A stretch of 64,000 bases of DNA from JANQRA01 sp035762545 (GTDB taxonomy: Bacteria > Actinomycetota > Acidimicrobiia > Spongiisociales > ZC4RG35): the NCBI GenBank assembly GCA_035762545.1, contig DASTOM010000034.1, positions 1 to 64,000 on the forward strand. The letters are read 5' to 3'. The notes under the pieces are model-generated. The model had not been told where the DNA came from. It worked only from the letters and a program-made list of their open reading frames with translations, and ran no database searches. The first letter of the stretch is position 1. Each line of letters opens with the position of its first letter. The translations under genes were made by a program, and so were the position numbers. Shown in pieces: positions 41,068-50,693 of this stretch.

Positions 41068-42188
41068 ATGACGAAAAGCGATTCAGAGACATGATGCGAC
41101 GTCTGGTGGCGATGTCCCCGGAGGCGCCCGACTTCCCGGAGGAGACAATCATGGCAAAGCACACTCCGTCGAAGCCGCGACCCAACCCTGTCCTGATGTT
41201 CGCCGCGGGGGCTGCATTGGTCGCCGCAGTGATGATCCCGGTATTCCTCATCTCGAGAGGCGATGCACCAGTCGGGGTCGGGACCACCACGACCACGACC
41301 GCCCCGAGCACGACTACCGCTCCCGACACGGCTACGACGACGACGCAAGCGACCACGACCACGGTTCCCGACAACACCTCCAGCACGCAGCCCGTCGAAT
41401 CAGTCTGGAGTCGCCCGGTGTTTCTCTATCAGACACCCGCGAACAGCTTCCTGGGGAACCCGGCGCTGGTCCCGGTTTGGCTCGAGCTCACCGACACGGG
41501 TGGCACATTGAGCCCTGACGACGAGTTCACTGCGGCCCTGGCTGTGCTTGGAACGGAACTGCCCGAGCTCCCTGCATCGTCGGGCCTGGCGAATGCGGTG
41601 CCTGCGGAGGTTCAGATCATCTCCCTGACGACTGCGACGCAGGGTGCGGACCAAAGCTGGGTGGCGGATATGAACGAGGCGTTTCTGGCTGGTGCAGGAG
41701 GTCTGCTCGCCGACGTGACCATGCTCAACCAACTGATCTACACGATCACTGACAACACACTCGGATCAGTCCTTTTCACCGTGAACGGTCAGCCGGTGGA
41801 GGCTTTCGGCTCAGAAGGCATCGTGCTCACGGACCCAGTTGACCGGGAGACTTTCATCGAACACCTGGCGCCGATATTCCTGACCACACCGGTCATAGAC
41901 GGCGAAGACGGGTACACGGTCGCCGGGAAGGCGAACGTCTTCGAGGCTTCTCTCAGCGTCCAGGTGCTGGATGGTTCTGGCGGCGTCGTTCATGAGGAGC
42001 ACCTGATGGCCAGCTGTGGCTCGGGATGTTGGGGAGAGTTCTCCGTCGACCTCGATCCCGGTTTGATCACGCCCGGGGAGTCGAGCGTGAGACTGTTCAC
42101 GTACTCGGCGGAGGACGGGTCGATGACGAACGTCCTCACCGTGCCCATCCCGGCCGACTCAGGTGTTTGGGAGATCACCGTCGGCTGA
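41064..42188 (+). CDS. Membrane protein with GerMN and Gmad2 domains, putative sigma-factor partner
   Basis: A 374-aa protein. The first 45 residues are cytoplasmic and charged; one membrane helix (NPVLMFAAGAALVAAVMIPV, about 42-61) follows; then a Thr-rich stalk (about 75-110), a GerMN-like domain (about 130-250, with PVWLELTDTGG, LYQTPAN and VTMLNQLIYTIT) and an immunoglobulin-like Gmad2 domain (about 280-370, GKANVFEASLSVQVLDGSG). The ATGA overlap with the ECF gene suggests regulation of the sigma factor, but no classic zinc anti-sigma motif is present. The role is inferred. Confidence 0.72.
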   Translation: MNDEKRFRDMMRRLVAMSPEAPDFPEETIMAKHTPSKPRPNPVLMFAAGAALVAAVMIPVFLISRGDAPVGVGTTTTTTAPSTTTAPDTATTTTQATTTTVPDNTSSTQPVESVWSRPVFLYQTPANSFLGNPALVPVWLELTDTGGTLSPDDEFTAALAVLGTELPELPASSGLANAVPAEVQIISLTTATQGADQSWVADMNEAFLAGAGGLLADVTMLNQLIYTITDNTLGSVLFTVNGQPVEAFGSEGIVLTDPVDRETFIEHLAPIFLTTPVIDGEDGYTVAGKANVFEASLSVQVLDGSGGVVHEEHLMASCGSGCWGEFSVDLDPGLITPGESSVRLFTYSAEDGSMTNVLTVPIPADSGVWEITVG

Positions 42189-42226
42189 CCCACTGAAACG
42201 AGGCGGCAGGTGCCTACCCTGTCGCC

Positions 42227-42931
42227 ATGACGGTCACTGCGGTCCCACGTCTCCGTCCCAGTCTGAAGCGGCAGTCACCGGGTCTCACGGTCGAGCGAGA
42301 GCTATGGGCGGGAGACGTGTCCATCGTGGTCGGGGTCGACGAAGTCGGCCGAGGCGCATGGGCGGGACCGATCTCGGTCGGAGCGGCGGTGGTGCCCCGG
42401 GAGCGGAGGGTCTACAAGATCCGTGACTCCAAGATGCTGACCGAACCCGAACGCGAGGCCATGTTCGACCGGATCGCCGGTTGGTGTGAGGCTTGGGCCG
42501 TCGGTCACGCTTCCGCTGAGGAGTGTGACGAGATGGGGATGTCTGATGCACAGAAGTTGGCGGCGCGGCGCGCACTGGATTCTCTCGGTGTGACCCCGGA
42601 CCAGGTGCTGGTCGACGGCAACTGGGATTTCGTCGGCGGGGCCCGGAGGATCGTGAGGGGTGACCGCACTTCGCTTTCCATTGCTGCCGCATCGATCCTG
42701 GCAAAGGTGACCAGAGACCGCATCATGAGGGCCCTCGCTCCGCAGTATCCGGGATACAACTTCGAAGCGAACAAGGGCTATCCGTGCCCGACCCACAAAG
42801 CCAACCTCCAGGCTCTCGGTCCGAGCGCCATCCACCGACGTTCGTGGGTCTTCATGGACCATCTGATGTGGAATGGCCTGGAGAGACTGGTCCGCGAGGG
42901 CGATCAGCCCGAGCTGCCATTCGAAGACTGA
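42227..42931 (+). CDS. rnhB: Ribonuclease HII
   Basis: A 234-aa enzyme that cuts RNA in RNA/DNA hybrids, including single ribonucleotides. The catalytic DEVGRG (Asp38, Glu39) is followed by RDSKMLTEPERE, DGNWDF and SIAAASILAKVTRD. The N-terminal 30 residues extend beyond the usual start, though GTG/ATG choices within that part are few. The 3' end overlaps the convergent GMC gene by 28 bases. Confidence 0.92.
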   Translation: MTVTAVPRLRPSLKRQSPGLTVERELWAGDVSIVVGVDEVGRGAWAGPISVGAAVVPRERRVYKIRDSKMLTEPEREAMFDRIAGWCEAWAVGHASAEECDEMGMSDAQKLAARRALDSLGVTPDQVLVDGNWDFVGGARRIVRGDRTSLSIAAASILAKVTRDRIMRALAPQYPGYNFEANKGYPCPTHKANLQALGPSAIHRRSWVFMDHLMWNGLERLVREGDQPELPFED

Positions 42932-44487
42932 CCGCCCAGAATCATCCGTGCCGCCCTTTCGGCAATCATCAGGGTGGGTGCGTTCGTGTTCCCGCTCGTG
43001 ACCTTGGGCATGACGGACGCGTCGACGACTCGCAACCCTTCGACCCCTCTCACTCTCAGCTCGGGATCCACCACCGATCGTTCGTCGGAGCCCATGCGGC
43101 AGGTTCCAACCGGGTGATAGATCAACTCGACCCGCTTGCGAACGTAATCCACCAGGGCATCCGTACCGACCACAGAGCGGCCCGGAAGCTTCTCCACCCC
43201 ACGAAACGAGTCGAGCGGCGGTCGAGATGCGATCTCCCGGGCGATCTCGACTCCCGCGACGAGAGCGGCGATGTCCTCCGGTTCTCTCAGACAGTTCACT
43301 TCGATGCGGGGAGGAATCGATGGGTCGGGCGACGTGGCGAGCACCCGCCCGCGTGACCTGGGGTTGATCAGAACCGGGCCAATGGTGAATGCGTGGCCCG
43401 GGTAGGGCTTCAGCCCGTGAGACTCGAAGGCACACGGGCCGAAATGGAACTCGAGGTCGGGCTCCGTGAGCTCTGTGTCGGACCTGACGAAGATGCCTGC
43501 TTCGGCGACAGGCGAGGTCAGCCGACCACTTCGAAAGAGGAGCCAGCGGAGCTTCTCGACCGTGTTCTCCGAGTCATCCAGAGTTCCTGGCCGCAATGAG
43601 TCGTACATCACCGGGACCACCGGATGATCCTGGAGATTGGCGCCAACCCCGGGCAGATCGACTTCGACTTCGATGCCGAGATCGGCCAGGTGCTCTCTCG
43701 ATCCCACTCCTGAGAGTTGGAGAAGATGCGGAGAGCCGAAGGCACCTGCTGACAGGATCACCTCACGGTCGGCCATCACCCGCCCGATACCGGCCTCACC
43801 GCGATACTCGACACCGACGGCGCGCCCGGCGTCGAACACGATGCGGCTCACTAGAGCTCTAGTGATCACCTGGAGAGTTGGGCGCCTCATCGCGGCGGAC
43901 AGAAAGGCGTCGGCGGCCGACCACCGTCGACCGCGCTTCTGCGTCACCTGGAAGAGTCCCACGCCATCCTGGGTGTCTCCGTTGAAGTCGTGATTCGCCG
44001 GAACCCCCCAATCCACCGCGGCATCTATGAAAGCACGGGTAACCGGATTGGGAGCGCGCTGGTCCTCGACACGGACCGGCCCGGAGTCGCCATGGTGCTG
44101 GTCACGGCCTCGGGAATTGGACTCCATGTCGATGAACACCTGTCGGACGATGTCCCAGTTCCAGCCATGGGCGCCGGCCTCGGCCCATCCGTCGTAGTCC
44201 GAGGGTCGGCCCCGCACGTAGAGCATCGCATTGATCGATGAGGAGCCTCCGAGCATCCTCCCGCGGGGGAGATACAGTGATCGATCTTCCGCATCGGGCT
44301 CCGCGGCTGAGCTGTAGTTCCAATCCCGACCGGTCTTGAACAGCTTCGAAAAGGCGGCGGGGACCTTGACTTCGAGGGCATTGGCATTATCGCCGGCCTC
44401 GATCAACACCACGGAATGTCTCGCAGAAAGACGTTCAGCGAGGACACAGCCGGCCGATCCGGCCCCAACGATCACATAGTCGGCCAC
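42904..44487 (-). CDS. GMC family oxidoreductase (choline dehydrogenase-like)
   Basis: A 527-aa FAD enzyme. The dinucleotide fold is DYVIVGAGSAGCVLAERL at the N-terminus; the GMC signature GRMLGGSSSINAMLYVRG is followed by YHPVGTCRMG with the catalytic His and by SGNTNAPTLMIAERAA. The family oxidises choline, other alcohols or sugars; no betaine aldehyde dehydrogenase or transporter is adjacent, so choline is only one option. GTG 44487 is the best start; the open frame extends 48 codons further without features. It is divergent from the histidine kinase gene. Confidence 0.83.
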   Translation of the reverse strand: MADYVIVGAGSAGCVLAERLSARHSVVLIEAGDNANALEVKVPAAFSKLFKTGRDWNYSSAAEPDAEDRSLYLPRGRMLGGSSSINAMLYVRGRPSDYDGWAEAGAHGWNWDIVRQVFIDMESNSRGRDQHHGDSGPVRVEDQRAPNPVTRAFIDAAVDWGVPANHDFNGDTQDGVGLFQVTQKRGRRWSAADAFLSAAMRRPTLQVITRALVSRIVFDAGRAVGVEYRGEAGIGRVMADREVILSAGAFGSPHLLQLSGVGSREHLADLGIEVEVDLPGVGANLQDHPVVPVMYDSLRPGTLDDSENTVEKLRWLLFRSGRLTSPVAEAGIFVRSDTELTEPDLEFHFGPCAFESHGLKPYPGHAFTIGPVLINPRSRGRVLATSPDPSIPPRIEVNCLREPEDIAALVAGVEIAREIASRPPLDSFRGVEKLPGRSVVGTDALVDYVRKRVELIYHPVGTCRMGSDERSVVDPELRVRGVEGLRVVDASVMPKVTSGNTNAPTLMIAERAARMILGGQSSNGSSG

Positions 44488-44496
44488 CTGGCGGAC

Positions 44497-44522
44497 AAGA
44501 TAACCCCGCTGGACGGTATCTT
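44497..44522. promoter_or_regulatory. Inverted repeat AAGATA-N14-TATCTT in a divergent promoter
   Basis: AAGATA (44497-44502) and TATCTT (44517-44522) form a perfect inverted repeat between the GMC and histidine kinase genes. Each half reads TATCTT on the strand of one gene at a sensible -10 distance: 9 bases before the GMC GTG and 32 before the kinase ATG. -35 elements are weak. Confidence 0.4.
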
Positions 44523-44554
44523 CCCCGGTGAGGCAGGCGGGTGAGTACCACAGG

Positions 44555-45619
44555 ATGATGGAGAATTCGGCCGAAAGTGCCGATATAGATGATGTGACGA
44601 TGCTCATCGGGGGCATCGAGGAGCTCTTCAAACGGCTTCCGGTGGCCCTCTATAGGTCCGCCCCCAACGGGGAGCTGCTGGCTGCAAACCCGGCTCTTGC
44701 GGCTCTCCTCGGCTATGAGTCCAGCGACGACCTCTTCGCTCGCTTCGAGAGTGTGGAATCCGTCTATGTCGATCCTGGTAAGCGGGAGCTGTGGCTCAAT
44801 CAGATCTCCGAGGCCGGGGAGGTCCACGATTTCGATGTAGAGCTCAGACGCCGTGACGGATCGACAGTCTGGGTACAGGACACGGCCCGAGCCGTTTACG
44901 ACGAGGAGGGGCGGCTGATCTACTGCGAGGGTGCCCTGCTCGACGTGACCGAAAAGGTCAAGGCGAAGAAGGCTCGAGACGAGTTCGTCGCCACCGTCTC
45001 GCACGAGCTGCGCAATCCAATATCAGTGCTTCTCGGCCTGGCCCAGGAGTTGGCCAGTGACTACGACGGGTTCTCCGACGCCGAGCGGAGAGAGATCTGC
45101 GATGTGATGGCACGTCAGGCGGATGACGCATCATGGATCATCGAGGACCTGTTGGTCGCTTACCGGGAGGACATGAGTCGTGTGACGGTGTTCTCGGAGT
45201 CTTTCGAGGTCGTCGACGAGGTTCAGCGAGTCCTGGAGAGCTTCGACGCCGACATAGCGCTTCGGGTGGAGAGCGATTCGACCGCGGTCATCGCCGATCC
45301 GCGCCGCACCCGGCAGATCCTCCGCAACCTCGTCAGCAACGCCATCCGGTATGGCGGAAGCGAGATCCTGGTGCGGGTGCGAAGGGAAGGGGGCTCGGTT
45401 GCCGTCGACGTGTGTGACAGCGGGCCAGCTCTCGACGCCGATGAGGCGCAGAGGATCTTCGAATCGTATGAGCGGGGGAGTGGTCTCCTCGACGCCAAGT
45501 CGGTCGGCTTGGGTCTCTCGGTCGCCCGAAAGCTCGCCGGCCTGATGAACGGGTATCTGGACTACCGGCATGATGGCCAGTACTCGTCGTTCATAGTCAC
45601 GCTTCCGGCGGCGCCCTAA
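44555..45619 (+). CDS. PAS-domain sensor histidine kinase
   Basis: A soluble histidine kinase of 354 aa: a PAS domain (about residues 25-140), HisKA with the phospho-acceptor in SHELRNPISV, and HATPase with NLVSNAIRYGG (N box) and GLGLSVARKLAG (G box). No membrane helix is seen. Sensing is probably of a cytoplasmic signal. No response regulator is adjacent, so it is an orphan. ATG 44555 is more likely than GTG 44528, but ATG 44558 is equal. The next gene galE begins 11 bases later. Confidence 0.83.
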   Translation: MMENSAESADIDDVTMLIGGIEELFKRLPVALYRSAPNGELLAANPALAALLGYESSDDLFARFESVESVYVDPGKRELWLNQISEAGEVHDFDVELRRRDGSTVWVQDTARAVYDEEGRLIYCEGALLDVTEKVKAKKARDEFVATVSHELRNPISVLLGLAQELASDYDGFSDAERREICDVMARQADDASWIIEDLLVAYREDMSRVTVFSESFEVVDEVQRVLESFDADIALRVESDSTAVIADPRRTRQILRNLVSNAIRYGGSEILVRVRREGGSVAVDVCDSGPALDADEAQRIFESYERGSGLLDAKSVGLGLSVARKLAGLMNGYLDYRHDGQYSSFIVTLPAAP

Positions 45620-45630
45620 CCTCGTCATCG

Positions 45631-46629
45631 ATGCGCGTTCTCGTAACCGGTGGTACCGGGTTCATCGGCAGTCACACGGTGGTTGCCCTCATGGAGGCCG
45701 GTCACGACCCGGTGATCGTCGACAACCTCACCAACTCGCAGGCGTCTGTGGTACGCCGCGTCGGCGAGATCGTCGGCACGGCCCCCGAGTTTCACCAGAC
45801 CGACATCCGAAACAGGGACGATCTAGCCGAGATCGTGTCAGAGGGAATCGATGCCTGCATCCACTTTGCCGCCCTGAAGGCAGTCGGCGAGTCGGTCGAC
45901 AACCCGATCAGGTACTACGAGAACAATGTCGGGGGCACCGTCGCTCTGCTCGACGTACTCGTCGACGCCGGTGTTCAGAACTTCGTCTTCAGCTCCTCTG
46001 CCACGGTCTACGGGGATCCGACCGAGCTTCCATTGCGTGAGGACATGGCGGTGGGGACTGCCACCAACCCCTACGGCTGGTCGAAGATCATGATGGAGCA
46101 GGTCTTGAGGGACGTGCAGTTGGCGCACCCTGAGTGGAGCGTCTCGCTCCTTCGCTACTTCAACCCTGTTGGGGCACATGCATCCGGGCTGATCGGTGAG
46201 GATCCAGTGGGAATCCCCAACAATCTCATGCCTTACGTGGCCAAGGTGGCGGCCGGCCAGCTTCCACGATTGAAGGTGTTCGGGGGGGACTATCCCACCC
46301 CGGACGGCACCGGAATTCGCGACTACGTCCACGTCGTGGACTTGGCGGCGGGACATGTGGCCGCTCTCAAGAGATGTGCCGGACGGCCGGGTGTTCACGT
46401 GTACAACCTGGGTACGGGCACGGGACACAGTGTTCTCGAGGTGGTGAAGACCTACGAGGAGGAATCGGGCCGACCGGTGCCGTACGACATCGTGGATCGG
46501 CGCGCTGGCGACGTGGCCGCCAACTGGGCTGACGTGACCAAGGCGGCCTCAGAGCTCGACTGGAGGGCCTCCCTGGACTTGAGGGACATGTGCCGGGACT
46601 CGTGGAGCTGGCAGCAGAACGCGCGCTGA
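45631..46629 (+). CDS. galE: UDP-glucose 4-epimerase
   Basis: A 332-aa extended SDR enzyme that interconverts UDP-glucose and UDP-galactose. NAD binding GGTGFIGSHT (residues 7-16), SSSATVYGDP, the catalytic YGWSK and RYFNPVGAHASGLIGEDP match GalE closely. With the phosphohexomutase that follows it gives nucleotide sugars for the envelope. Length is typical. Confidence 0.93.
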   Translation: MRVLVTGGTGFIGSHTVVALMEAGHDPVIVDNLTNSQASVVRRVGEIVGTAPEFHQTDIRNRDDLAEIVSEGIDACIHFAALKAVGESVDNPIRYYENNVGGTVALLDVLVDAGVQNFVFSSSATVYGDPTELPLREDMAVGTATNPYGWSKIMMEQVLRDVQLAHPEWSVSLLRYFNPVGAHASGLIGEDPVGIPNNLMPYVAKVAAGQLPRLKVFGGDYPTPDGTGIRDYVHVVDLAAGHVAALKRCAGRPGVHVYNLGTGTGHSVLEVVKTYEEESGRPVPYDIVDRRAGDVAANWADVTKAASELDWRASLDLRDMCRDSWSWQQNAR

Positions 46630-46652
46630 TCCATCTGTAGCCTCCGAACTCG

Positions 46653-48344
46653 ATGACAGACCTCGTCGAACGTGCTCGATCCTGGATGGAAGCGGATCCG
46701 GACCCGGAGACAGGCGCCGACCTCCAGCGGGTGATCGACAGCGGCGACGAGGCCGCACTCGAGTCGCGGATGAACACGGTGCTCTCGTTCGGGACAGCCG
46801 GAATCAGGGGAGAGGTCGGCTCAGGGCCGGGACGAATGAACCGGGCTGTCGTGATCAGGACGACCTTTGGCCTCGCTTCGTATCTGGGCGACGTCGATCG
46901 TCCCGTGGTCGTTGGGTTCGACGCCCGGCCGACCAGTCGTCAGTTTGCCGAAGACACGGCGGGAGTCCTGGCGGCGGCGGGAATCTCGGTTGTCTACTTC
47001 CCGGAAGTGACACCGACACCCCTGGTCGCTTTCACCGCCAAGCACGTCGGTGCTGCCGCGGCGGTGGTCGTGACCGCCTCCCACAACCCTCCGGCGGACA
47101 ATGGTTACAAGGTCTACGGGTCGGACGCGAGCCAGATCGTCTCACCGGTGGACGAGGAGATCCAGGCGGCAATCGATCGCGCGCCTGCGGCCCGGGACAT
47201 CCCCAGAGTCGAGAGGGCCTTCAGTGAGAAGTCAGGTCTCGTCTCGGCGGTCGACCCCGACATAGTCGACCGTTACTGGGACGAGGTCTCCTCGACGAGG
47301 TCGAGATCGAAGGGATCGGCTGCCCGAATCGTTTACACCCCGATCCACGGTGTCGGACGGGACGTGTTCCTGGACTTGATGAGTCGTGCCGGGCACCAGG
47401 GATGCGTTCCCGTCCCGGAACAGGCCGACCCGGACGGCACCTTCCCCACCGTGGAATTTCCGAATCCGGAGGAACCGGGTGCTCTCGACTTGGCGCTTGG
47501 GCTCGCAGGAGAGATCGACGCCGACCTCGTGCTGGCCAATGACCCCGACGCCGACAGGCTGGCCGTGGTGCTCCCGACCGACTCCGGCTTCAGACCCCTG
47601 AGCGGAAATGAGATCGGGGTGCTCCTCGGCGATTACGTGCTGCGACACGATACCGATCCCGCCACGGCGATCGTCGCCAACTCGATCGTCTCCAGTCCAC
47701 TGCTGCAACGCATTGCCCGATCCTATGGAGCGACGCACACTGCGACCCTCACCGGTTTCAAGTGGATCGTGAGGGCTGGTCTCAGTCTCGAGGGCGACGG
47801 GCTGGGAAGATTCGTCTTCGGCTACGAAGAGGCCCTCGGCTACACCATCGGCTCCACGGTTCGTGATAAAGACGGCATGTCGGCGGGCCTGATCTTCACC
47901 GACCTGTTTGCCGACCTGGCCGACGAGGGCAGGACGGTCTTGGATCGGCTTCATGAACTGTGGAGTGAGCATGGACTTTGGGTCAGTGCTCAGAACTCGA
48001 TCGTTCGAGCAGGTCCGGACGGGGTCGAGAGTCTCACCCGGTCGGTTGAGACCCTGGCTGACAACCCTCCAAGCCGAATAGGGAATCATCCGGTCACAGC
48101 GGTGACCGACTATCGGAGAGGTGCCGAGAGTCGCCCGGCCTGGCTCGGCGAGCAGCCGCTCGTCGAACTGGAGCTGGGCGAACGCGGGAGAATCCTGGTG
48201 AGGCCGAGCGGCACCGAGCCCAAGCTGAAGATCTACGTCGACCTGAGTGGCCCGGTCGGTGCCGATCCCGACGCGACGCAGCTGGCGCTGCTCGACGAAG
48301 CCAGGATCCTCGGCGACGCCCTGGAAGGGTCGATCAGCGGCTGA
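46653..48344 (+). CDS. Alpha-D-phosphohexomutase (phosphoglucomutase/phosphomannomutase)
   Basis: A 563-aa enzyme of the long PgcA / PmmB type. Catalytic serine loop TASHNPPADNGYKVYG, metal loop NDPDADR, sugar loop GYEEALGYTIG and phosphate loop RPSGTEPKLKIYVD are all present. It interconverts hexose 1- and 6-phosphates; glucose or mannose cannot be separated by sequence alone. It follows galE after 23 bases. Its end overlaps the convergent sulfatase-type gene by 11 bases. Confidence 0.9.
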   Translation: MTDLVERARSWMEADPDPETGADLQRVIDSGDEAALESRMNTVLSFGTAGIRGEVGSGPGRMNRAVVIRTTFGLASYLGDVDRPVVVGFDARPTSRQFAEDTAGVLAAAGISVVYFPEVTPTPLVAFTAKHVGAAAAVVVTASHNPPADNGYKVYGSDASQIVSPVDEEIQAAIDRAPAARDIPRVERAFSEKSGLVSAVDPDIVDRYWDEVSSTRSRSKGSAARIVYTPIHGVGRDVFLDLMSRAGHQGCVPVPEQADPDGTFPTVEFPNPEEPGALDLALGLAGEIDADLVLANDPDADRLAVVLPTDSGFRPLSGNEIGVLLGDYVLRHDTDPATAIVANSIVSSPLLQRIARSYGATHTATLTGFKWIVRAGLSLEGDGLGRFVFGYEEALGYTIGSTVRDKDGMSAGLIFTDLFADLADEGRTVLDRLHELWSEHGLWVSAQNSIVRAGPDGVESLTRSVETLADNPPSRIGNHPVTAVTDYRRGAESRPAWLGEQPLVELELGERGRILVRPSGTEPKLKIYVDLSGPVGADPDATQLALLDEARILGDALEGSISG

Positions 48345-50388
48345 GACGCTGGAGGGAATCGCCCCCGACTTCCACAATCTCGATGGTGTTGGCACCATCC
48401 AAATACAACGACGGTGGCACCATCGCGAGGAACGAAGTCGATCCGTCGTCCACGTAGGTACGTGTCATGGCACCGACCACGCCGTTGACGACCACCGCCA
48501 GCACCATGTCATCGTCAGCCGATCCACCCCAGACCGAACCTGCAACACGCGCCGGAACGACGTCGTCGTCCAGATCGACGTCCTGGTACAGGTTCGACTC
48601 CCTGAGGCTCACGGCAAGCGTCGAGGCGTCGAGGTTCGATGCTTCGACCTCTGTGCCCAGAAGGTCAGGGCTACCCGGAGGCAACAACGCCCAGGGGTCA
48701 CCGTCAGGGAACCACTCCTCCATCCGACGCGCCACCTCCAGCTTCTCGGATCCGTCCAGTCCGTAGGTCACCGCCCCGTCGGGACCGGTAGTAGTGGTCG
48801 AGCGTCGGGTGGGGGTGGGGCCAAGCAAGGAGACGCCTTCGACGTCGCCGGGTAGGTCGGCGCCGATCACGTCTGCGATCGTGGGAAGGATGTCGATCGT
48901 GAGGGCGCGTCGGTCGTCGATGACTCCTCCATCGCCTCTCGGGTACTTGATGAACAGCGGCACGGCAGCAATGTCGCCAATCGTCTCCGGGGTGATCCTG
49001 CGCTGATGCTCGACACCGGGAATGAACGAGATGCCATGGTCGGCGGTGACCACCACCATCGCCTCCTCGTAGATACCGCGGTCCTCGAGGGTTTCTATGA
49101 CCTCACCAACGACGTGGTCGGCGTATCCCACCTGCAGGAGGTGACGCTGCATCGCCTGTGCAACGAGGAACTCGTCGTCGATCCAACCCCCCTCGAAGCT
49201 CGCCGGGTTCGAGCCAACGATGAATGGATAGCTTCGACCGTCGGGCAGGAACTGCCACGGATGATGGGGGACGATGGCGTGTAGATAGAAGAGTGTGGGA
49301 TCCGAGAGATCGGCTGTGGTCATCTGATGGAGCCCTCGATCGATACTGGCATGCTGACCGCTGCGAAGCAGCGCACGAAACTCGTCTCGGGCGTCGAACT
49401 CGCCGGCCGCCGTTGCGAAATCGCCCCAAGCCCCATCGATTGGCGGGAGCTCCAGAGAGACCGGGTCCGGGAGGAGCACGTGACCGGCGACAACCGCCAC
49501 GTCGCGCACGAGCGAGCCGGCGGAGGCGGTGAGACCGGCGCAAAGCTGCTGCGGGCACAGTCGGGTTATGGACTCGTTCACATAGAGGTCGTACGTCGAC
49601 CGGAGCGCCGTGAACATGTTGAACGGATAGTGACCTGCGACCGGGATCAGAGACTGATCGGGATCGGATCCGGTCAGGATCGCAGGTACCGAGTGCTCGG
49701 TTTGTTGCTGAACTGTCATCGCGTTCCGGTACCAGGTGCCGTCGTCGGCGAGTCTGGCGAAGTTGGGATATCTGGTTCGTCTGAGTCCGCCGTCCGGGTC
49801 GATGATCGATGCGAGCGGGAACTCGTCGAGCACTATGACCACCAACGGCACTGGGTCACTCACCGCGACCGGGTTGCCCACGACCGTATCGGGCTCACGG
49901 AGGACGGCACCGACCGGCATCGTGAAGAGGAACACCAAGAGCAGCACGACTGGTGCTGCCGTCAGGTACCGGCCCAATTGACCGACTGGGGCGAAACGCG
50001 CCAAGGCCCAGGCGAATCCGAGGCCGAGGATCGCGCCGCACGTCGCCGCAACCCACCAGGGCATGTCGAGATGGCTGACATACAGATCGGCCAGCGATGT
50101 CGCGGTGAGTGCTATCAACCCGAGGCCGATCCAGCGTCCTCCACGACCGGGAAGCGACCCGATGAGGCCAACGATGGCGGGGACCACCACCAACGCGACC
50201 ACGGCCAGAGCGATGATCTCGACTCTTGGCGACCTGCGGGCCAGGAAGAACTCCGCATTCCGGCCCAGGAGGTCGAGAACTGGCCAGGTCAGCCCGAAGA
50301 CGGTGAGGACGAAGATCGCCGCGAACCTGTCCACACGGTTGTCGGCATGTCGCCGCGCACTTGCGGATCCCTCGTCGGCATCTTCCAT
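48334..50388 (-). CDS. Membrane sulfatase/phosphoglycerol-transferase-fold protein
   Basis: A 684-aa protein. The N-terminal 190 residues contain about five membrane helices. The external domain has the alkaline-phosphatase/sulfatase fold: VVIVLDEFPLASI (first metal Asp), TVQQQTEHSVPAILTGSDP, VPHHPWQFLPDG and VVVTADHGISF. No Cys-x-Pro-x-Arg formylglycine motif is present, so it may be a phosphotransferase or lipid-head-group enzyme rather than a sulfatase. ATG 50388 starts MEDADEGS; a frame from 50457 is also open. A small membrane gene precedes it. Confidence 0.72.
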   Translation of the reverse strand: MEDADEGSASARRHADNRVDRFAAIFVLTVFGLTWPVLDLLGRNAEFFLARRSPRVEIIALAVVALVVVPAIVGLIGSLPGRGGRWIGLGLIALTATSLADLYVSHLDMPWWVAATCGAILGLGFAWALARFAPVGQLGRYLTAAPVVLLLVFLFTMPVGAVLREPDTVVGNPVAVSDPVPLVVIVLDEFPLASIIDPDGGLRRTRYPNFARLADDGTWYRNAMTVQQQTEHSVPAILTGSDPDQSLIPVAGHYPFNMFTALRSTYDLYVNESITRLCPQQLCAGLTASAGSLVRDVAVVAGHVLLPDPVSLELPPIDGAWGDFATAAGEFDARDEFRALLRSGQHASIDRGLHQMTTADLSDPTLFYLHAIVPHHPWQFLPDGRSYPFIVGSNPASFEGGWIDDEFLVAQAMQRHLLQVGYADHVVGEVIETLEDRGIYEEAMVVVTADHGISFIPGVEHQRRITPETIGDIAAVPLFIKYPRGDGGVIDDRRALTIDILPTIADVIGADLPGDVEGVSLLGPTPTRRSTTTTGPDGAVTYGLDGSEKLEVARRMEEWFPDGDPWALLPPGSPDLLGTEVEASNLDASTLAVSLRESNLYQDVDLDDDVVPARVAGSVWGGSADDDMVLAVVVNGVVGAMTRTYVDDGSTSFLAMVPPSLYLDGANTIEIVEVGGDSLQRLSR

Positions 50389-50472
50389 CGTGGCGAGATT
50401 ATGAGTTCCCCACCGGTAACGAGCTTTTCCCTGCGGTGCGGGCCCGGGACTGACCACCTCCTGATGACCCGG

Positions 50473-50643
50473 CTATGCCTGATCCCGGTGGGTGTAGAGG
50501 TAGAACCAGCCGAGACCGTGGATTGCGATCGCCACGAGCAGGACCAGGGCGGCGCCGGGGTAGCCGACGACCAGGCAGACAAGGGCGGCGATTCCGGCGG
50601 CTATCACCAGCGCGGTGCGTACTCCGTTCAGGGGTCCGAACAC
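50473..50643 (-). CDS. Small membrane protein with two hydrophobic segments (56 aa)
   Basis: A GTG at 50643 opens a 56-residue frame ending TAG at 50473. A short N-terminus FGPLNGVRT is followed by two hydrophobic stretches divided by VVGYPG, ending in GWFYLYTHRDQA, a typical two-helix hairpin. Codon use resembles neighbours. It lies 85 bases before the membrane sulfatase gene on the same strand and divergent from the amidase. It has no strong ribosome site and could be leaderless. Function unknown. Confidence 0.6.
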   Translation of the reverse strand: MFGPLNGVRTALVIAAGIAALVCLVVGYPGAALVLLVAIAIHGLGWFYLYTHRDQA

Positions 50644-50693
50644 ACCATGAGATTACGCCGTCTAGACCGAATGCCATGCCAGAGTGGAGCGGG

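Noticed and set aside
41280..41380. ACC/ACG-rich simple repeat
   Set aside because: Codes for the Thr-rich stalk of the GerMN/Gmad2 protein; not a CRISPR or regulatory array.
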